Of a DNA stretch of 64,000 nucleotides, positions 25,636-34,687 are shown piece after piece. How positions within the stretch are numbered: position 1 is the first letter of the stretch; each line of letters opens with the position of its first letter. The stretch is from Streptomyces sp. 846.5 (lineage in GTDB: Bacteria; Actinomycetota; Actinomycetes; Streptomycetales; Streptomycetaceae): contig NZ_SOBN01000002.1 in the NCBI RefSeq assembly GCF_004365705.1, positions 806,001-870,000 of the forward strand, in the 5' to 3' direction. The notes under the pieces were generated by a model. The model did no database searches. It saw nothing but the letters and a program-made list of their open reading frames with translations, and was not told the origin of the DNA. Position numbers and translations under genes: made by a program.

Positions 25636-27720
25636 CTAGGGTGCGGTCGCGGACGGATCGGGCGGGGTCGGCAGCGGGACGGAGGCCAGTCCGACGTCGG
25701 GCTGCCCCGCGAGCGCTCCGGTGACGGCCTCCTTCCAGATCGGTCCGGCCAGCGTGCCGCCGAACGCCTGCGAGACGTACGTCCCACCGTAGGTGCGGTT
25801 GTTCAGGCTCTCCAGCGGAGCCTTGGTGTCGCTGACCACGGCCGCGCCGGCGAGCTGCGCGGTGAAGCCGGTGAACCAGACCTGGCGGTGCCCGTCGGTG
25901 GTGCCGGTCTTCCCGGCGTCGTCGCGGTTGTCCAGCCCGGCGGGTGCGCCGGTGCCGTCCTGGACCACCCCGTGCAGCATGGTGGTGATCGCGTCCGCGG
26001 TGTCCGAGGACATGGCCGACGCGCAGGACGCCCTCGGCACCGGCAGGCTCGCGCCGGCCGGTGTACGGACCGAGGTCAGCGCGATCGGGGCGCAGTAGGT
26101 GCCGTGCGCGGCGAACGCCGCGTAGGCGTCCGCCATCTGCAGCGGCGTGAAGTTGTTGGTCCCCAGGGTCAGCGACTGGACCTGGTCCACGGGCCGCAGG
26201 CGGCCCGAGCCGTCGGTCAGCGCCTGGGAGCCCAGGCCCAGCGAGCGGGCCATCCGGACCACGTTGCACAGCCCCGCGTCGGCCTCCAGCGGGACGAAGT
26301 AGGTGTTGACCGACTGCGCCATCGCGGTGGGCATGTCGAAGGGGCCGACCAGGTCGGGGCTGTCGTTCTGGTCCCCGGGCACCTGCGGCAGGGTGCGGCC
26401 GTCGCAGGTCTGCATCGAGGGGTAGTCGTCCTTGTAGGGCGCCGGGTACACCTGGTCCATGCCGATCCCGTTCTCCAGTGCGGCGGCGGCGGTGACCGGC
26501 TTGAACGTCGAACCGGTCTGGAAGCCGCTGCCGCCGCCCATCAGGCGGTCGACATTGAGGTTGAGCTCGGTCTCGTGGTCGCCGGGCCCGTAGGGGCGGC
26601 TCTGAGCCATCGCGATGATCTTACCGGTGCCCGGCTGGACCAGGGTGACGGCCGCGGCGGCCCGGTCGGTGGCGTAGACGTGCCCGGTGACCGCGGCCTG
26701 GGTGGCGGCCTGGGCGGCGGGGTCCAGCGTGGTGTGGATCTGCAGGCCGCCGGTGTCCCAGAGCGCCCGCCTGGCTTCCGGGGTGTCGCCGAACGCCCGG
26801 TTCGCCAGGAATAGGTGCTTCACGTAGTCGCAGAAGAACGCCTCGCCGGTGCCGGCGGTGATGCACCCCTGCCGCGGCGGGCTGGCCGCCAGCCCCAGCG
26901 GCGCGGCCTTGGCCGCCTTCGCCTGCGCCGCGGTGACGCTGTGGTTGGCGACCATGGCGTCGAGCACGGTGTCGCGGCGGTCCTTGGCGGTGTCCGGGTC
27001 GCGCATGGGGTCGTAGCGGCTGGGCGACTGCACCAGACCGGCCAGCAGCGCCGCCTGCGGCAGGGACAGCTCCGACGCCCGGACGCTGAAGTAGCGCTGC
27101 GCCGCCGCCTCGATGCCGTAGGCCTGCTCCCCGAAGAAGGTGATGTTCAGATAGTTCTCGAGGATCTGGTCCTTGGACATCCGCTCCTCCAGGCCGATCG
27201 CGTACTTCATCTCCTGGATCTTGCGTCCCAGCGTCTGCCGCTGCGCCGTCAGCACCTTGGCCTGGTCGTCCCCCGCCTCCTCGACGAAGACGTTCTTGAC
27301 GTACTGCTGGGCCAGTGTCGAACCTCCCTGGGCGACGCCGCCCGAGCCGGCGTTGCTCACCAGGGCGCGCAGGCTGCCCTTGAGGTCGACGGCGCCGTGC
27401 TGGTAGAAGCGGTCGTCCTCGATGTCGACGATGGCACGGCGCATCACCGGCGCTATTCGGTCCAGCGCGACCACGGTGCGGTCGCGTGCGTACACCCTGG
27501 CGATGACGCCGCCGCCGGAGTCGTACAGGGTGGACGCCTGGGCGAGCACCGGGGCGGTCAGGCTGTCCGGAAGCTGTTCGAACGAGCCGACCGCCGACTT
27601 GGCGCCGTAGCCGATCGCCCCGGTCAGCGGCAGGGCCAGCACCGCGACCAGGACGCCGGCCAGGACGCTCGCGCCGAGCAGGCGTATGAACAGGCTGACA
27701 CGCTGATGACACGGCGTCAT
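25636..27720 (-). CDS. Class A bifunctional penicillin-binding protein
   Basis: A 694-residue peptidoglycan synthase. One N-terminal membrane anchor (FIRLLGASVLAGVLVAVLAL). The GT51 glycosyltransferase domain (about 60-250) has the catalytic E101 in EDDRFYQHG, then GGSTLAQQYVKN, EMKYAIGLEE and EQAYGIEAAA. The transpeptidase domain (about 330-650) has S404 in STFK, SVN, and KTGTT. It starts 11 bases after the MreB/Mbl homologue gene, with GAGGGG overlapping that gene's stop, so the two are translationally linked. A role in wall synthesis tied to the actin-like protein, as in sporulation or spore wall assembly, is plausible. Confidence 0.95.
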   Translation of the reverse strand: MTPCHQRVSLFIRLLGASVLAGVLVAVLALPLTGAIGYGAKSAVGSFEQLPDSLTAPVLAQASTLYDSGGGVIARVYARDRTVVALDRIAPVMRRAIVDIEDDRFYQHGAVDLKGSLRALVSNAGSGGVAQGGSTLAQQYVKNVFVEEAGDDQAKVLTAQRQTLGRKIQEMKYAIGLEERMSKDQILENYLNITFFGEQAYGIEAAAQRYFSVRASELSLPQAALLAGLVQSPSRYDPMRDPDTAKDRRDTVLDAMVANHSVTAAQAKAAKAAPLGLAASPPRQGCITAGTGEAFFCDYVKHLFLANRAFGDTPEARRALWDTGGLQIHTTLDPAAQAATQAAVTGHVYATDRAAAAVTLVQPGTGKIIAMAQSRPYGPGDHETELNLNVDRLMGGGSGFQTGSTFKPVTAAAALENGIGMDQVYPAPYKDDYPSMQTCDGRTLPQVPGDQNDSPDLVGPFDMPTAMAQSVNTYFVPLEADAGLCNVVRMARSLGLGSQALTDGSGRLRPVDQVQSLTLGTNNFTPLQMADAYAAFAAHGTYCAPIALTSVRTPAGASLPVPRASCASAMSSDTADAITTMLHGVVQDGTGAPAGLDNRDDAGKTGTTDGHRQVWFTGFTAQLAGAAVVSDTKAPLESLNNRTYGGTYVSQAFGGTLAGPIWKEAVTGALAGQPDVGLASVPLPTPPDPSATAP

Positions 27721-27731
27721 GTCTGCACCCC

Positions 27732-28775
27732 TCAGGAGGCGACCGGTTCCGGTTCCAGCTCGCCGGCGGCGAGCGCCGCGGCCCGCAGCGCGGAGCGGTC
27801 CACTCCCGCCCAGCCCGCGTCCATCAGCATCTGGGTCCCCTTGACGGCGATCAGCTCGCAGTCCTCCACGACGTGGACCGGCAGGTCGGACTCGGCCCGC
27901 ACCGCCTCCACCAGGCCGTGCAGCCGGGCGCCGCCGCCGGTGAGCACGATGCCGCGCTCGTAGACGTCGGCGGCCATCTCGACCGGGCAGCCCGCCAGGA
28001 CCGCCGTGACCTGGTCGCAGACCGCCGCCACGGCCCGCGGCAGCAGCACCTCGTGCAGCTCGCCGAGCGGCAGCATCAGCCCCCGCGGCCGGGCGGTCAC
28101 CGCGTCCTGGCCGCGGACCGAGACGGTCTCCCGGGCGCCGCGCAGGGTGGTCTTCACCGTCTGCGCCGCGGCCGCCCCGATCACCACCTGGTGCTCCTCG
28201 CGCAGATGGCGCATCAGCAGCGCGTCCAGCGCGTCACCGCCCATCCGGGTGGAGCGGGAGGCGATCACCCGTCCGTAGACCACCAGCGCCGCGCTGGTGT
28301 GCTCGGCCCCCAGGTCGACCAGGACGCTGGCGTAGGGGGTGTTCACCGCGATGCCCGCGCCGACCGCCGCCGCCAGTGCCTGCGGCACCAGGCGGACGTC
28401 GGAGAAGCCGACGTCCCGGCAGAGCTGGCGCAGCGCGGCGGCGCCGAGGTCGGTCACCGCCGGTGAGACGCAGACCCCCACCCGGCCGCCGTAGGTGAGC
28501 CTGGCCCGCCCGGACTCGCGCATCAGGGTGCGCACCATGATCTGGGTGACCCGCTGGTCGGCCACGGTTCCGCCGCTGGTGGGACGGCACAGCTTGAGGG
28601 CGCCCCAGGTGCGGCCCTCCATGGCGACCGCGTCCTCGCCCATGGCGAAGATGGTGTCCTGGTCCTCGAGCACGACCCTGGCCGGCATCGACGCCACCGG
28701 GGATCCGGCGCCTCTGCGGACGCGGAGGGTCGAAGCACCGAGATCAATGGCGGTACAGGATCGAAGCGTGGACAA
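27732..28775 (-). CDS. MreB/Mbl-family actin-like protein
   Basis: A 347-residue actin-fold ATPase. The start is TTG (28775) with GGAGG five bases upstream. The phosphate-1 motif is AIDLGASTLRV, phosphate-2 is VLVDLGAEHTSAALV, and the adenosine motif is VLTGGGARLHGL. The conserved MreB C-terminal (IAVKGTQMLMD) is altered relative to normal MreB, as in actinomycete paralogues (Mbl-like) that assist MreB in spore wall synthesis. Immediately downstream is a class A PBP gene in the same operon, supporting a role in guiding wall synthesis. Divergent from the PP2C phosphatase gene. Confidence 0.9.
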   Translation of the reverse strand: MSTLRSCTAIDLGASTLRVRRGAGSPVASMPARVVLEDQDTIFAMGEDAVAMEGRTWGALKLCRPTSGGTVADQRVTQIMVRTLMRESGRARLTYGGRVGVCVSPAVTDLGAAALRQLCRDVGFSDVRLVPQALAAAVGAGIAVNTPYASVLVDLGAEHTSAALVVYGRVIASRSTRMGGDALDALLMRHLREEHQVVIGAAAAQTVKTTLRGARETVSVRGQDAVTARPRGLMLPLGELHEVLLPRAVAAVCDQVTAVLAGCPVEMAADVYERGIVLTGGGARLHGLVEAVRAESDLPVHVVEDCELIAVKGTQMLMDAGWAGVDRSALRAAALAAGELEPEPVAS

Positions 28776-28985
28776 GCGTTCCTCCCTGGTTGGGACCTGG
28801 AACGATCACACCCCCGCAGCACCGGGACCGCCACGCGGCCGGTCCGGACGGGGGAACGGGGCGAGTCTCCGCGGACCGCTCCCCGCCGAATGTGGCTGAG
28901 TATGCTTTGTCAGTAATTGGCACCCTTTGCTGCTTTCACCTGGTTCAACCGGTCCTGTCCGCCCGGACCCGGAAGGGACGGCCCG

Positions 28986-31262
28986 ATGGCTGACGAGCAG
29001 GTCGGCGACATCCCGCCGCTGCACGGCGACACCGTGCTGGGCAGCGCGGGGATCGGGGTGTGGCGCTGGAACCGGCCGGCAGCCGTGCTGGAGGTCGATC
29101 CCATCGCGGCGCGCCTGCTCGGGGTGGACACCGCGACGGAACGGCTGGGCGAGCGGCGGCTGCGCTCGCTGCTGCACGCCAAGGACTACATCCGGCTGCG
29201 CTCCACCGCGGAGCTGGCCATCGCCGAGCAGCGGCCTTTCGACGTCCGGGTCCGGGTGCTCTCCGCCCGGGGCACCCTGCGCCGGGTGCTGCATCTGCAG
29301 CTGGTGCCCGCCGGGCCGGGCCGGCCGTGGCCGATCCAGGGCACCGCGCTCGAAGGACAGCTCGCCGACATCTGCGAGGGCGGCCTCTCGGCGACCGTGC
29401 CGCGCGGGGACCCGAGCCGGGACCCGGAACTGGACCCGGAGCTGGACACAGACCCGGAGCTGGACGCCGAACTGCGGCAGATCGACGCGATGAACCGCGC
29501 CCCGGAGTCACCGCGCCCCATCAGCCGCAGCCGCCCGCGCCACGCCGCCAACGGCGCGCAGCAGGAGCCGACCCCGGGTCCCGCCAATCTGCGCCGATCC
29601 CGCGAGGCCTTCCTGCTGGACGCCGGACGGGCGCTCGCGGAGGCCGGCACCACCGCCGAGGTGCTGCGGGTGGTGGCCTCGCTGTCCATGCCCGGCTTCT
29701 CGCCGGACGGACTCGCGGTCTTCGGCGTGGACGGCAGCACCCTCACCGTGGTGGGCCAGCACGGCTACGAGCGCGGCGACGAAGCGGCCTTCACCATGCC
29801 GGTGGACACCGACTACCCGGCCGCCGTGGTGGTCCGCACCGGGCGCGCGCTCTACCTGTCCTCCCCCGAGGAGTACAGCGCCCGCTTCCCCGCGACCTGG
29901 CCGCTGGCAGAGGGCTTCGGCCGCCGGTCCTGGGCCTTTCTGCCGCTGGTCGCCACCGGGCGCACCACCGGGGCCTGGATGGCGGCCTTCCGCACCCCGG
30001 TGCGCTTCACCCCCGACGAACGCGCGGTGCTGTCCACCGTGGCCCGGATGCTGGCCCACGCCCTGGAACGGGCCCACACCAACGAGGCCGAGCGGGCGCT
30101 GTCACGGGGCCTGCGGCGCAGCATGGGCACCGGCGCGCCGGCCGCCGAGGGCATCAGCGTGGCCACCCGCTATGTGCCCACCGGCGGCGGTCTGATGGTC
30201 GGCGGCGACTGGTACGACATCATCAACCTGCCCGACGGCCGGCTGGCCCTGGTCATCGGCGACGTGCAGGGCCACGACGTGCACGCGGCCGGACTGATGG
30301 CCCAGCTGCGCACCGCCGTCCACGCCTACGCCACCGAGGGGCACCGCCCGGACGCGGTGCTCGCCCGGACCTCCCGCTTCCTGGCCGCGCTGGACGACGA
30401 CCGCTTCGCCACCTGCATCTACATCGAGGCCGACCCGGCCAACGGCACCCTCTCCATGGCCCGGGCCGGCCATCCCCACCCGGTGCTGCGGATGCCCGAC
30501 GGCACCTGCCTGATCCGGCACATCGACGGCGGGCTGCCGCTGGGCCTGATGCCCGAGGGCGAGGACTACCCGGTCACCACGCTGGAACTGCAGCCCGGCG
30601 AGATCATGCTGCTGTGCACCGACGGGCTGATCGAGACCGGCGGCCACGACATGTTCAGCGGCTGGATCCGGGTGCGGGACGCCCTGACGCCGGGGCCCAC
30701 CGACGATCTGGAGGGAATGGCGGACCGGCTGATCGACGCCGTACACGGCCCCGCCTCGCACAGCGGCCCGGGGCATCTGGCGGACCGGCGCGAGGACGAC
30801 ATCGCCCTGCTGCTGCTGCGCCGCGACGCGGTCGGCCAGAGCCAGGCCGTGCCGGACCGGCGGCTGGTGCTGACGGTGGGCCAGGACCAGGCCGAGCGGA
30901 TCGCCGGGGCCCGCGAGGAGCTGCGTGCGATCATGCACGACTGGGCCGTGCCCGACCAGGTCGACGCGACGGTGCTGATGGCGACCGAGCTGCTGACCAA
31001 TGTGCTGGTGCACACGGACCAGGCGGCCGCGCTGGTGGCGACCATGTCCGGTCAGGCCGGCTCCCGCCGGCTGCGGCTGGAGGTGGCCGACGGCAGCGAC
31101 GACCTGGCGCACCGGCGCTCACCGGGTGAGATGGCCTCGTCCGGCCGGGGTCTGATCCTGCTGGAACTGCTCTCCGACCGCTGGGGTATGGAGCCGCGCG
31201 GCGAGGGCAAGTCCCTCTGGTTCGAGCTGGACGAGGTCCGGACCGCGGGGTCCGACGGCTGA
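28986..31262 (+). CDS. PP2C (SpoIIE/RsbU-type) phosphatase with PAS, GAF and HATPase domains
   Basis: A 758-residue signalling protein, ATG at 28986 after GGAAGGGAC. A PAS-like domain lies at about 15-130, an acidic linker with repeated DPEL at about 155-175, and a GAF domain at about 215-360. The PP2C phosphatase spans about 385-615: GGDWYDIINLPDGRLALVIGD is the metal-binding signature and the end is REDDIALLLLRR. A GHKL/RsbW-like ATPase domain occupies about 625-750 (ATELLTNVLVHT, GRGLILLELL). Such proteins dephosphorylate anti-anti-sigma factors and, through the HATPase, can act as anti-sigma factors. Streptomycetes have dozens; the target is not adjacent. No membrane segment is seen. Confidence 0.94.
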   Translation: MADEQVGDIPPLHGDTVLGSAGIGVWRWNRPAAVLEVDPIAARLLGVDTATERLGERRLRSLLHAKDYIRLRSTAELAIAEQRPFDVRVRVLSARGTLRRVLHLQLVPAGPGRPWPIQGTALEGQLADICEGGLSATVPRGDPSRDPELDPELDTDPELDAELRQIDAMNRAPESPRPISRSRPRHAANGAQQEPTPGPANLRRSREAFLLDAGRALAEAGTTAEVLRVVASLSMPGFSPDGLAVFGVDGSTLTVVGQHGYERGDEAAFTMPVDTDYPAAVVVRTGRALYLSSPEEYSARFPATWPLAEGFGRRSWAFLPLVATGRTTGAWMAAFRTPVRFTPDERAVLSTVARMLAHALERAHTNEAERALSRGLRRSMGTGAPAAEGISVATRYVPTGGGLMVGGDWYDIINLPDGRLALVIGDVQGHDVHAAGLMAQLRTAVHAYATEGHRPDAVLARTSRFLAALDDDRFATCIYIEADPANGTLSMARAGHPHPVLRMPDGTCLIRHIDGGLPLGLMPEGEDYPVTTLELQPGEIMLLCTDGLIETGGHDMFSGWIRVRDALTPGPTDDLEGMADRLIDAVHGPASHSGPGHLADRREDDIALLLLRRDAVGQSQAVPDRRLVLTVGQDQAERIAGAREELRAIMHDWAVPDQVDATVLMATELLTNVLVHTDQAAALVATMSGQAGSRRLRLEVADGSDDLAHRRSPGEMASSGRGLILLELLSDRWGMEPRGEGKSLWFELDEVRTAGSDG

Positions 31263-31273
31263 GTGCCGCCGTT

Positions 31274-31297
31274 CGGCCCGAGCGTTACGACGGGCCG
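31274..31297. terminator. Short bidirectional hairpin between convergent genes
   Basis: CGGCCCG (31274-31280) pairs perfectly with CGGGCCG (31291-31297) over a 10-base loop, between the stop of the phosphatase gene and the stop of the convergent DUF2233 gene. Only 7 pairs, so modest support. Confidence 0.4.
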
Positions 31298-32308
31298 TCA
31301 GCGGGCATAGACGGCGACGAAGTCGCGGCTGGAGATGTCGTAGTAGCGGTACGGGCCGCGGACGAAGTTGACCAGGTTGCGCGGCACCGGGTCGTGCGGC
31401 TGCCGGGAGGCGTCGTACGACATGAAGGAGGGCCAGCTGAGGTTGATGTCCAGCATCATCGCGGTCACCGCTCCCGCGCGCTGCAACAGGGTGGCGAGGG
31501 ACTCCACGGAAAGCAGTCGGCCGCCCACGTAGACCAGGTCGCCGTTGCGGTCCACCCCGATCCCGGAGCGCGGCACCATCACGTTCCCCCCGTCGGTGAA
31601 CCCCCAGGTCGCCGTTCCACCCGCGTACACCTCGTCGGTGATCCGGCCGTGGGCCACCAGCGGCACCAGGCACTGCCGCACCCCGACCACGTCCGGGCCC
31701 ATGCCGACGTCGCGGTTCCACACGCCCACGGTGAGCGAGCCGTCCCGGTGGAAGACCTCGGAGGCCGCACCGGTGCGGAGTTCGCCCACGGTTCTTCCGT
31801 CCAGGTAGAAGCCGCCGTGCGAGTCACCGTTGGAGACCTTGAAGCCACCGTTCCAGGTGGCGACCAGGCCGGTGCGCCGGTCGTCGGGCATCGTCGGCGG
31901 GACCTGCCAGTAGCCGCCGGGCTCCTGCGAGCCGGGGTGCAGGTCAAAGCGCAGGGCGTCGCGCCTCATCCAGACCACGCCGACCGGGAACTGCGTGTCG
32001 CCGACGTCCGGGCGCACGGTGGTGCTCTGGATGACCGGCCGGCCCTTGACGTTCACCAGCGCGGTGAAGCGGCCCTCGCCCGGGCCCGCCGGGGAGACCA
32101 GCGGACGGAGCGGCGCATGCAGGGGAACAGGCGGCTCCGGTTCCGGCGGCGGGCTGACCATCACCCGGCGCACCGCTGCCGCGACCGACGCGGAGGGCTG
32201 TGCCGGTTCGCCCTGGCCGCAGGCGGTCAGCGACAGGGCCGCTGCCAGCGCTGCCGACGCCGCTGCCGACGCCGGCCAGGACGCCACCGGGCGGCACGGT
32301 CGGCTCAC
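31298..32308 (-). CDS. Phosphodiester glycosidase-like (NAGPA/DUF2233) lipoprotein
   Basis: A 336-residue exported protein. GTG at 32308 overlaps the stop of the upstream paralogue as GTGA. The signal ends in a lipobox, LSLTACGQ, giving a membrane lipoprotein. The domain (about 90-336) includes TGLVATWNGGFKVSNG, HGGFYLDGRTVG, the MLDINLSWPSF line and YYDISSRDFVAVYAR at the C-terminus. These match the DUF2233 fold of human uncovering enzyme, which cleaves sugar phosphodiesters. It is a paralogue of the next gene upstream (same closing RDFxAVYA). Substrate unknown; a cell-wall glycopolymer is possible. Confidence 0.82.
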   Translation of the reverse strand: MSRPCRPVASWPASAAASAALAAALSLTACGQGEPAQPSASVAAAVRRVMVSPPPEPEPPVPLHAPLRPLVSPAGPGEGRFTALVNVKGRPVIQSTTVRPDVGDTQFPVGVVWMRRDALRFDLHPGSQEPGGYWQVPPTMPDDRRTGLVATWNGGFKVSNGDSHGGFYLDGRTVGELRTGAASEVFHRDGSLTVGVWNRDVGMGPDVVGVRQCLVPLVAHGRITDEVYAGGTATWGFTDGGNVMVPRSGIGVDRNGDLVYVGGRLLSVESLATLLQRAGAVTAMMLDINLSWPSFMSYDASRQPHDPVPRNLVNFVRGPYRYYDISSRDFVAVYAR

Positions 32309-33546
32309 TTGGCGTACACGGCGGTGAAGTCGCGGCTGGTGGACTCGTAGTAGCGGTTGGCCGGGCGCTCCTGGGAGTCGAGCAGCTTGACCGGGGTGGG
32401 GTTCTGCGGGTCCGGCACGGGCTTGTAGTACATGTACGACATCCAGGCCGGGTTGATGTCCAGTTGCATGGCCCGGACGCAGCCGGCCCGCTGCAGCAGA
32501 TCCGCCAGGGTGCGCACGGACAGGGCCGGGCCGTAGACGTACACGGCGCGGCCGTCGCCGGTGATCCCGACGCCCGAGCGCCAGACGAAGTACTTGCCGG
32601 CGATGGTCAGGCCCCAGCCGCTCTCCACGTTCTGGTCCACCCCGTCGGGGACGCGGCCGTGGTCCACGATCAGCCTGAGGTTCTGCCGTACCCCGGCGAC
32701 CTGCGGGGTCATCCGCTCCTCGGTGCCCCAGGCGCCGATGTCCAGGCGGCCGTCCTTGTAGTAGACCAGGGACGCGGCGTCGTCGGTGAGGGTGCCGTGG
32801 GTGATGCCGTTGAGGTAGAAGCCGCCGCGCGCCTCGCTGACCTTGAAGCCGCCGTTGAAGGTGGCCATCAGGCCGGTTCGGGCGCCGGCCGGGACCGAGG
32901 GCGGCACGCCCCAGTGGTCCGGTCCCGGGTCGGCCTCGCCGGGGTGCAGGGTGAACCTGAGCAGCCGCTGGTCCATGGAGACCGCGCCGGCGACGTACGA
33001 GGTGTGCTGGTCGTCGGGGCGGACATAGGCGCCCATCAGCGCCGGGGTTCCGCGCACGCTGCCGAGGACCTCCCAGTTGCCCTCCCCAGCGAGCGGGGTG
33101 CCCGCGGGCGAGACCAGCCGGGGCGGCACGACGGCCTTCAGCGAGGACGTCCCGGCGCCGGCTGCCGCAGCCCCGGTGCCCGCGGGCTGCAGCGCCATGT
33201 CGGGGGCGCCGCCGACCTTCGGCGGATGGGCCTTGTACTGGGCGCTCTCCAGGAAGGTGACCAGCGGTCCCAGCTTGTGGTCCCGCCCCCATTCGGCGAC
33301 CCTCGCCGCCACGCTGTCGTCGCCGGGGGCGGTCAGCGCGCCGCCCAGCGACCAGCCGAGCCAGCCGAGGAACACCGCGGTCAGCGCCAGGACCGCCTGG
33401 ACGCTGCGGTGCGAGAGGAGTCTGCGGATCAGCCTGCGACGGCGCGGGGCGGGGGTGGAGGTCGGGGCGGGGGTGGGGGCTGGTTCGGCGACGGCGTCCT
33501 GATCGAAGACGTCCTGACCGGGCTGGGGTATCGGCGACGGCTGCAC
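32305..33546 (-). CDS. Membrane-anchored phosphodiester glycosidase-like (NAGPA/DUF2233) protein
   Basis: A 413-residue protein starting at GTG 33546. A Pro/Thr-rich basic N-terminus is followed by one transmembrane helix (AVLALTAVFLGWLGWSLGGAL, shown here in part, about residues 50-70). The external domain (about 150-413) repeats the paralogue's landmarks: TGLMATFNGGFKVSEA, RGGFYLNGITHG, MQLDINPAWMSYM and YESTSRDFTAVYAK. The two genes are a tandem duplication with different anchors (helix here, lipobox in the downstream copy) and are translationally coupled. Confidence 0.84.
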   Translation of the reverse strand: MQPSPIPQPGQDVFDQDAVAEPAPTPAPTSTPAPRRRRLIRRLLSHRSVQAVLALTAVFLGWLGWSLGGALTAPGDDSVAARVAEWGRDHKLGPLVTFLESAQYKAHPPKVGGAPDMALQPAGTGAAAAGAGTSSLKAVVPPRLVSPAGTPLAGEGNWEVLGSVRGTPALMGAYVRPDDQHTSYVAGAVSMDQRLLRFTLHPGEADPGPDHWGVPPSVPAGARTGLMATFNGGFKVSEARGGFYLNGITHGTLTDDAASLVYYKDGRLDIGAWGTEERMTPQVAGVRQNLRLIVDHGRVPDGVDQNVESGWGLTIAGKYFVWRSGVGITGDGRAVYVYGPALSVRTLADLLQRAGCVRAMQLDINPAWMSYMYYKPVPDPQNPTPVKLLDSQERPANRYYESTSRDFTAVYAK

Positions 33547-33620
33547 GCGGTGCTACTCCCTGCGGTGGGGGCCGGTCATGGTCCGGCCCGGGCGTCCCCC
33601 GTCCCCAAGCTAACGGCGCA

Positions 33621-34640
33621 TCAGCGAGGCCGCTCGTCGGAGTGGGCGGTTCGAGGGAGGTCAGGGAGCTCGGGGAGGTCGTCCACGAAGTCGGCGGACG
33701 GGGTGAAGAAGAGCGAGCCGGTGACGGCGGTGGAGAAGTCCAGGATCCGGTCGTGGTTGCCCGGGGGGCTGCCGACGAACATGTTCTCCAGCATCTTCTC
33801 GGTCACCGCGGGGGTCCTGGCGTAGCCGATGAAGTAGGTGCCGTACTCGCCGCGGCCGAGGGAGCCGAACGGCATGTTCTCGCGCAGGATCTGACGCTGG
33901 GTGCCGTCCGGGTCGGTGACGGTGTTCAGGGCGACATGGGAGTCGGCGGGCTTCACCGCGTCGTCCAGCTCGATGTTGTCGGCCTTGGTGCGCCCGACCG
34001 CCCGTTCCTGCTCCTCGGTGGAGAGGGCGTTCCAGGCGCTCAGGTCGTGCAGGTACTTCTGCACCAGCAGGTAGCTGCCGCCGGAGAAGGCCGGGTCCTC
34101 CTGACCGACCAGGACCGCGCGGACCGCGTCGCGGCCGGAGGGGTTCTCGGTGCCGTCGACGAAGCCGAGCAGGTCCCGCTGGTCGAAGTAGCGGAAGCCG
34201 TGGGTCTCGTCGACGACCGTGGCGGAGCCGGACAGCCGGTTCACCACCTGGCCGGCGAGCTCGAAGCAGGCGTCCATCCGGGGCGCACGGATGTGCAGCA
34301 CCAGGTCTCCCGGGGTGGACACGGTGCGGTGCCGCTCCCCCACGAAGTCCCGGAACGGATGCAGCTCCGCGGGGCGCGGGCCGGCAAAGAGCCGGTCCCA
34401 GGCGTCCGAGCCGATGCCGGCCACGCAGGCAAGGCCGCCCTCGGGGATCCGGAAGCCGACCGAGCGCTGCAGACCGGACAGGTCGCCCACCAGGTCGCGT
34501 ACCGCCGGCTCACCGCCCGGGCCGATGGTCAGCACCAGGATGATCGCCGCTGCCGTCAGCGGGCTCACCACCGGTTGGGGCTCTGCACGTTCCTTGTTCT
34601 CTGTGCCGTCGGTCGTGGCGGGTGGGAGCGCGGAAGTCAT
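33621..34640 (-). CDS. Dyp-type haem peroxidase
   Basis: A 339-residue dye-decolourising peroxidase. The hallmark GxxDG is seen in LLGFVDGTENP (catalytic Asp), and the proximal haem-ligand histidine lies in KPADSHVAL. ENMPFGS and GTYFIGYA are further conserved blocks. There is no Tat signal, so it is cytoplasmic, fitting the type B group. Type B enzymes are often packed into encapsulin shells through a C-terminal tag; here the tail is short, Pro/Asp-rich (DLPELPDLPRTAHS) and lacks the usual GSLGIGSL-like tag, and no encapsulin gene is adjacent. It uses peroxide to oxidise phenolics or dyes. Confidence 0.93.
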   Translation of the reverse strand: MTSALPPATTDGTENKERAEPQPVVSPLTAAAIILVLTIGPGGEPAVRDLVGDLSGLQRSVGFRIPEGGLACVAGIGSDAWDRLFAGPRPAELHPFRDFVGERHRTVSTPGDLVLHIRAPRMDACFELAGQVVNRLSGSATVVDETHGFRYFDQRDLLGFVDGTENPSGRDAVRAVLVGQEDPAFSGGSYLLVQKYLHDLSAWNALSTEEQERAVGRTKADNIELDDAVKPADSHVALNTVTDPDGTQRQILRENMPFGSLGRGEYGTYFIGYARTPAVTEKMLENMFVGSPPGNHDRILDFSTAVTGSLFFTPSADFVDDLPELPDLPRTAHSDERPR

Positions 34641-34687
34641 GGCACCACCCTGCCGGTCGTGGCAGTGCCCGGCAACCGATCCTGCTG

